Assembly (NCBI RefSeq): GCF_900111075.1
Contig: NZ_FOFZ01000005.1
Span: 165,666-229,665 of the forward strand
Length of the DNA: 64,000 nucleotides
DNA from: Flavobacterium frigoris
GTDB taxonomy: Bacteria; Bacteroidota; Bacteroidia; Flavobacteriales; Flavobacteriaceae
Direction: 5' to 3'
The translations under genes and the position numbers were made by a program. The notes under the pieces are model-generated. The model was not told the origin of the DNA and made no database searches. It saw only the letters and a list, made by a program, of their open reading frames with translations. Below, in pieces: positions 62,217 to 64,000 of this stretch. How positions within the stretch are numbered: the first letter of the stretch is position 1; the number at the start of each line of letters is the position of its first letter.

Positions 62217-63284
62217 AGGAATCTAACGCAATTTTAAGACAAAAAATACTTAAAATTGTAATATGAAAACAGCTTACAAAAGACTCAATCGTGACCATAG
62301 AATTCAGATTGAAAAACTAATTGCATTAGGCAAAAATAACAAGCAAATTGCCACTACTCTATCGGTTCATCCAAGTACCATTTCGAGAGAACGAAAAAGA
62401 GTGAAGAATGAGCCTTACGACAACCTAAAAGCAGAAGTAAATTACGTTCATAATCTTATGGATAAACGGTTAGGATTATCTAAAATTAATAGCAATCCAA
62501 AGCTTAAGAATTTTGTATATTTACATCTAGAATTACATTGGTCTCCAAAGCAAATTTCTGATGCTTTAAAACAATTTTATCCATTCGATTCAACAATGCA
62601 AATCTCACACGAAAGTATCTATTATCACATCTATATTCAACCCAAAAAAGAGGTCGAAAAATTACTAATATCTCAATTAAGACAGAAGAGAAAGTATCGT
62701 GGAAATGTCCGTAGAGGAGCTGATAAAAGAACAACAATCAAAGATCCAATTCGTATCGATGAAAGACCTGCCGAAGTACTTACTCGTGAAATACCAGGTC
62801 ATTGGGAAGGCGACCTGGTGCTAGGAAAAAATAGAGAAAGTGCCATTGGAACACTAGTAGAAAGAACCACTCGGTTTTTAATAATTGTCCACCTAAAAAA
62901 GAAAGATTCAACCGCTGTTAGAAAGGCGTTTGAAAGTGAATTTAGAAAGCTTCCTACCAACTTAAAACTATCCCTAACTTATGATAATGGAACAGAGATG
63001 GCACAACATAAAACCTTTACTAAAAACAGCAAAGTAAAAGTGTATTTTGCGCATCCATATAGTCCCTGGGAAAGACCAACAAATGAGAATACAAATGGGT
63101 TAATTAGAGACTATTTCCCTAAAGGAACTGACTTTAATTTAGTAACAAAAAAACAACTAAAAGAAGTCCAAAATCAACTCAATCAAAGACCAAGAAAAAC
63201 GCTGGAATATGATTCTCCTCTAAACACAATTAGTCGATTATATATGAATCAAAATTTTATATAAAATCATTGTTAATCCAAAAT
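62217..63284 (+). mobile_element. IS30-family insertion sequence (ends approximate)
   Basis: An intact IS30-type transposase gene flanked by weakly matching ends. GGAATCTAACGCAATTTTA on the left (from about 62217) resembles the complement of the right end (GGATTAACAATGATTTTATA, reading from about 63284). Reasonable length (about 1.07 kb) for the family, but the inverted repeat is imperfect and no target duplication was found, so limits are uncertain. Confidence 0.45.
62263..63264 (+). CDS. IS30-family transposase
   Basis: A 333-residue DDE transposase. The N-terminal helix-turn-helix (IGKNNKQIATTLSVHPSTIS-like; the text is LGKNNKQIATTLSVHPSTIS, about 22-41) and the HxSIYYHIY segment define IS30. 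The catalytic core has Asp184 in GHWEGDLVLG, Asp241 in LTYDNGTEMA and Glu275 in RPTNENTNGL; GLIRDYFPKGTDF follows as expected. The frame is intact from start to stop with no frameshift, so it may be active. No passenger gene is present. It lies between a structured element on the left and a repeat-rich region on the right. Confidence 0.95.
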   Translation: MKTAYKRLNRDHRIQIEKLIALGKNNKQIATTLSVHPSTISRERKRVKNEPYDNLKAEVNYVHNLMDKRLGLSKINSNPKLKNFVYLHLELHWSPKQISDALKQFYPFDSTMQISHESIYYHIYIQPKKEVEKLLISQLRQKRKYRGNVRRGADKRTTIKDPIRIDERPAEVLTREIPGHWEGDLVLGKNRESAIGTLVERTTRFLIIVHLKKKDSTAVRKAFESEFRKLPTNLKLSLTYDNGTEMAQHKTFTKNSKVKVYFAHPYSPWERPTNENTNGLIRDYFPKGTDFNLVTKKQLKEVQNQLNQRPRKTLEYDSPLNTISRLYMNQNFI

Positions 63285-63411
63285 AAATCGTAGCTTTATT
63301 TTTTGAATTTAGAAAGCCTAAAGACAATCAAAATTGCTTTCTGAATTGGAAAAATAAGGCAAAACTTAATCGCTAAGAAATTGCGCTAGAAACTTGAATC
63401 CGCCTTTGCCA
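63265..63411. other. Spacer right of the transposase
   Basis: AT-rich, no reading frame longer than about 20 codons; contains the possible right end of the insertion sequence and then nothing recognisable up to the repeat zone. Confidence 0.5.
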
Positions 63412-63496
63412 TTTTGCGGTGAAAAAATCACTTGCTTCGCTCCTTCTCAGAAAATAATCTGCAATCCAAAAAATGATGATTATTAAGAAAGATTTG
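63412..63496. repeat. 85-bp direct repeat, copy 1
   Basis: This copy and 63916-64000 have the same length, the same first 14 bases (TTTTGCGGTGAAAA) and the same last 7 (GATTTG preceded by A), and share an identical central run of 24 bases. Roughly 80 percent of bases agree. No coding potential. Confidence 0.75.
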
Positions 63497-63535
63497 AAAA
63501 AGTTTATGTCGAAATAAATTCTTGTGAAATTCTTA

Positions 63536-63742
63536 AGCAGAAAGTAATTTGGTTAAATTAAAGTGATGCAGTTTGCGTCCAAAAATATTGTGGCGAATTC
63601 ATTTAGCAGAAAGTATTTTGGTTAAATTAAAGTGATGCAGTTTGCGTCGAAATAAATTTTGGTAAAATCGTTAAGCCGAAAATAATTTACTTCAATTAAA
63701 GTGATGCAGTTTGTAGCCAAAAGTATTGTGCTGAAAAATTGA
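63536..63742. repeat. Three tandem 69-bp units
   Basis: Units at 63536-63604, 63605-63673 and 63674-63742 are exactly 69 bases each with no insertion or deletion. All three contain ATTAAAGTGATGCAGTTTG. They start AGC(A/C)GAAA. A partial, more diverged unit lies before (from about 63467) and perhaps after (about 63743). All six frames contain stops. Confidence 0.85.
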
Positions 63743-63760
63743 ATAACGAAAAAGTTTTGT

Positions 63761-63804
63761 GCTAAATAATACCTATTATAACACTGGTTTAGCATGATGG
63801 GGAA
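63761..63804 (-). repeat. 44-bp inverted repeat, left copy
   Basis: Minus-strand reading TTCCCCATCATGCTAAACCA ... TATTTAGC matches 63866-63909 on the plus strand at start and end; both copies are 44 bases. Confidence 0.65.
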
Positions 63805-63865
63805 TTTGGTGGAATTTCCGTTTTTTTTCATATATTCGTATAGCCAAAAATAATCTGCTTAAAAG

Positions 63866-63909
63866 TTCCCCACCAAGCTAAGCCAGGAACCGTTGTAATA
63901 TATTTTAGC
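63866..63909 (+). repeat. 44-bp inverted repeat, right copy
   Basis: TTCCCCACCAAGCTAAGCCA ... ATTTTAGC; partner of 63761-63804 in opposite orientation, 61 bases apart. Confidence 0.65.
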
Positions 63910-63915
63910 GCCGAA

Positions 63916-64000
63916 TTTTGCGGTGAAAAATTCCTTACTTCTCTCCAACTAAGAAAATAATCTGCAATCCAAAAAGTTGTCGTTTATCAAAGAAGATTTG
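63916..64000. repeat. 85-bp direct repeat, copy 2 (at window edge)
   Basis: Second copy of the 63412-63496 repeat, 504 bases downstream; the repeat zone continues beyond the window. Confidence 0.75.

Noticed and set aside
63536..63742. CRISPR-like array
   Set aside because: The units follow each other without unique spacers, and there is no cas gene.
63622..63831. A 69-residue minus-strand frame with repeated ANCITLI-like segments
   Set aside because: The repetition comes from the non-coding 69-bp DNA repeat; the other units have stop codons in this frame and there is no start signal or homologue.

Overview
The window looks like a chromosomal segment of a Flavobacterium-like member of the Bacteroidota. 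The DNA is AT-rich and RNA-type promoters fit the TAnnTTTG -7 consensus of that phylum. It carries a SusC/SusD pair, outer-membrane proteins with carboxypeptidase-like regulatory domains, DUF families typical of Flavobacteriia, and many intergenic bidirectional hairpin terminators. No rRNA, tRNA or CRISPR array was recognised. Apart from one IS30-type transposase and the right-hand repeat zone, it reads as ordinary chromosome.

Layout. 1-5.1 kb: 3' part of a TonB-dependent receptor, a SAM methyltransferase and two exported proteins. 5.2-10 kb: ferredoxin, acyl-CoA reductase (LuxC family), serC, serA and two small conserved membrane/lipoprotein genes; serC and serA give two of the three steps of serine synthesis from 3-phosphoglycerate. 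10-15.3 kb: msrA, a LolD-like ATPase, a TIGR02757 protein, a DEAD-box helicase with a DEFD motif and a secreted lactonase-family protein. 15.5-24.4 kb: a BatA/VWA protein, a dihydroorotase-like protein lacking its metal ligands, an esterase, an MBL hydrolase, a conserved protein of unknown function, bcp, and an endonuclease III without its iron-sulfur cysteines. 24.2-25.0 kb: an ECF sigma factor followed by a 47-residue protein.

25.3-39.3 kb is a polysaccharide utilisation locus on the minus strand: SusC, SusD, a surface glycan-binding lipoprotein with a duplicated domain, a lipoprotein GH16, a GH3 beta-glucosidase and a second GH16. A membrane-spanning propeller/Y_Y_Y/HTH regulator is encoded just upstream. 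Two GH16 enzymes with a GH3 suggest a beta-1,3-glucan (laminarin-like) substrate: GH16 cuts at the surface, SusCD imports oligosaccharides, GH3 releases glucose.

39.5-54.2 kb: uvrA, a DUF3575 protein, a surface-polysaccharide group (flippase, glycosyltransferase, YfhO), interrupted by a two-gene unit made of a 54-residue protein and a minimal nucleotidyltransferase, then an outer-membrane protein, a GNAT-like protein, a lipoprotein and an alpha-oxoamine synthase. 54.4-61.9 kb: a NYN-domain protein, an 890-base gap with two tandem paralogous small-RNA-like genes, rdgB, a second DEAD-box helicase with an RG-rich tail, an exported protein whose start codon lies in a large terminator-like hairpin, a cupin, a 36-residue basic protein and pepD. 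62-64 kb: an IS30 transposase and a non-coding repeat zone (three exact-length 69-bp tandem units, an 85-bp direct repeat and a 44-bp inverted repeat) that runs off the window.

The best candidates for something undescribed are the tandem small-RNA pair at 55.4-55.9 kb, the dispersed structured intergenic element family (7.97, 11.72 and 23.28 kb, perhaps 61.98 kb), the repeat zone after 63.4 kb, the small-protein/nucleotidyltransferase module at 46.5-47.2 kb, and the start-codon hairpin at 58.85 kb.
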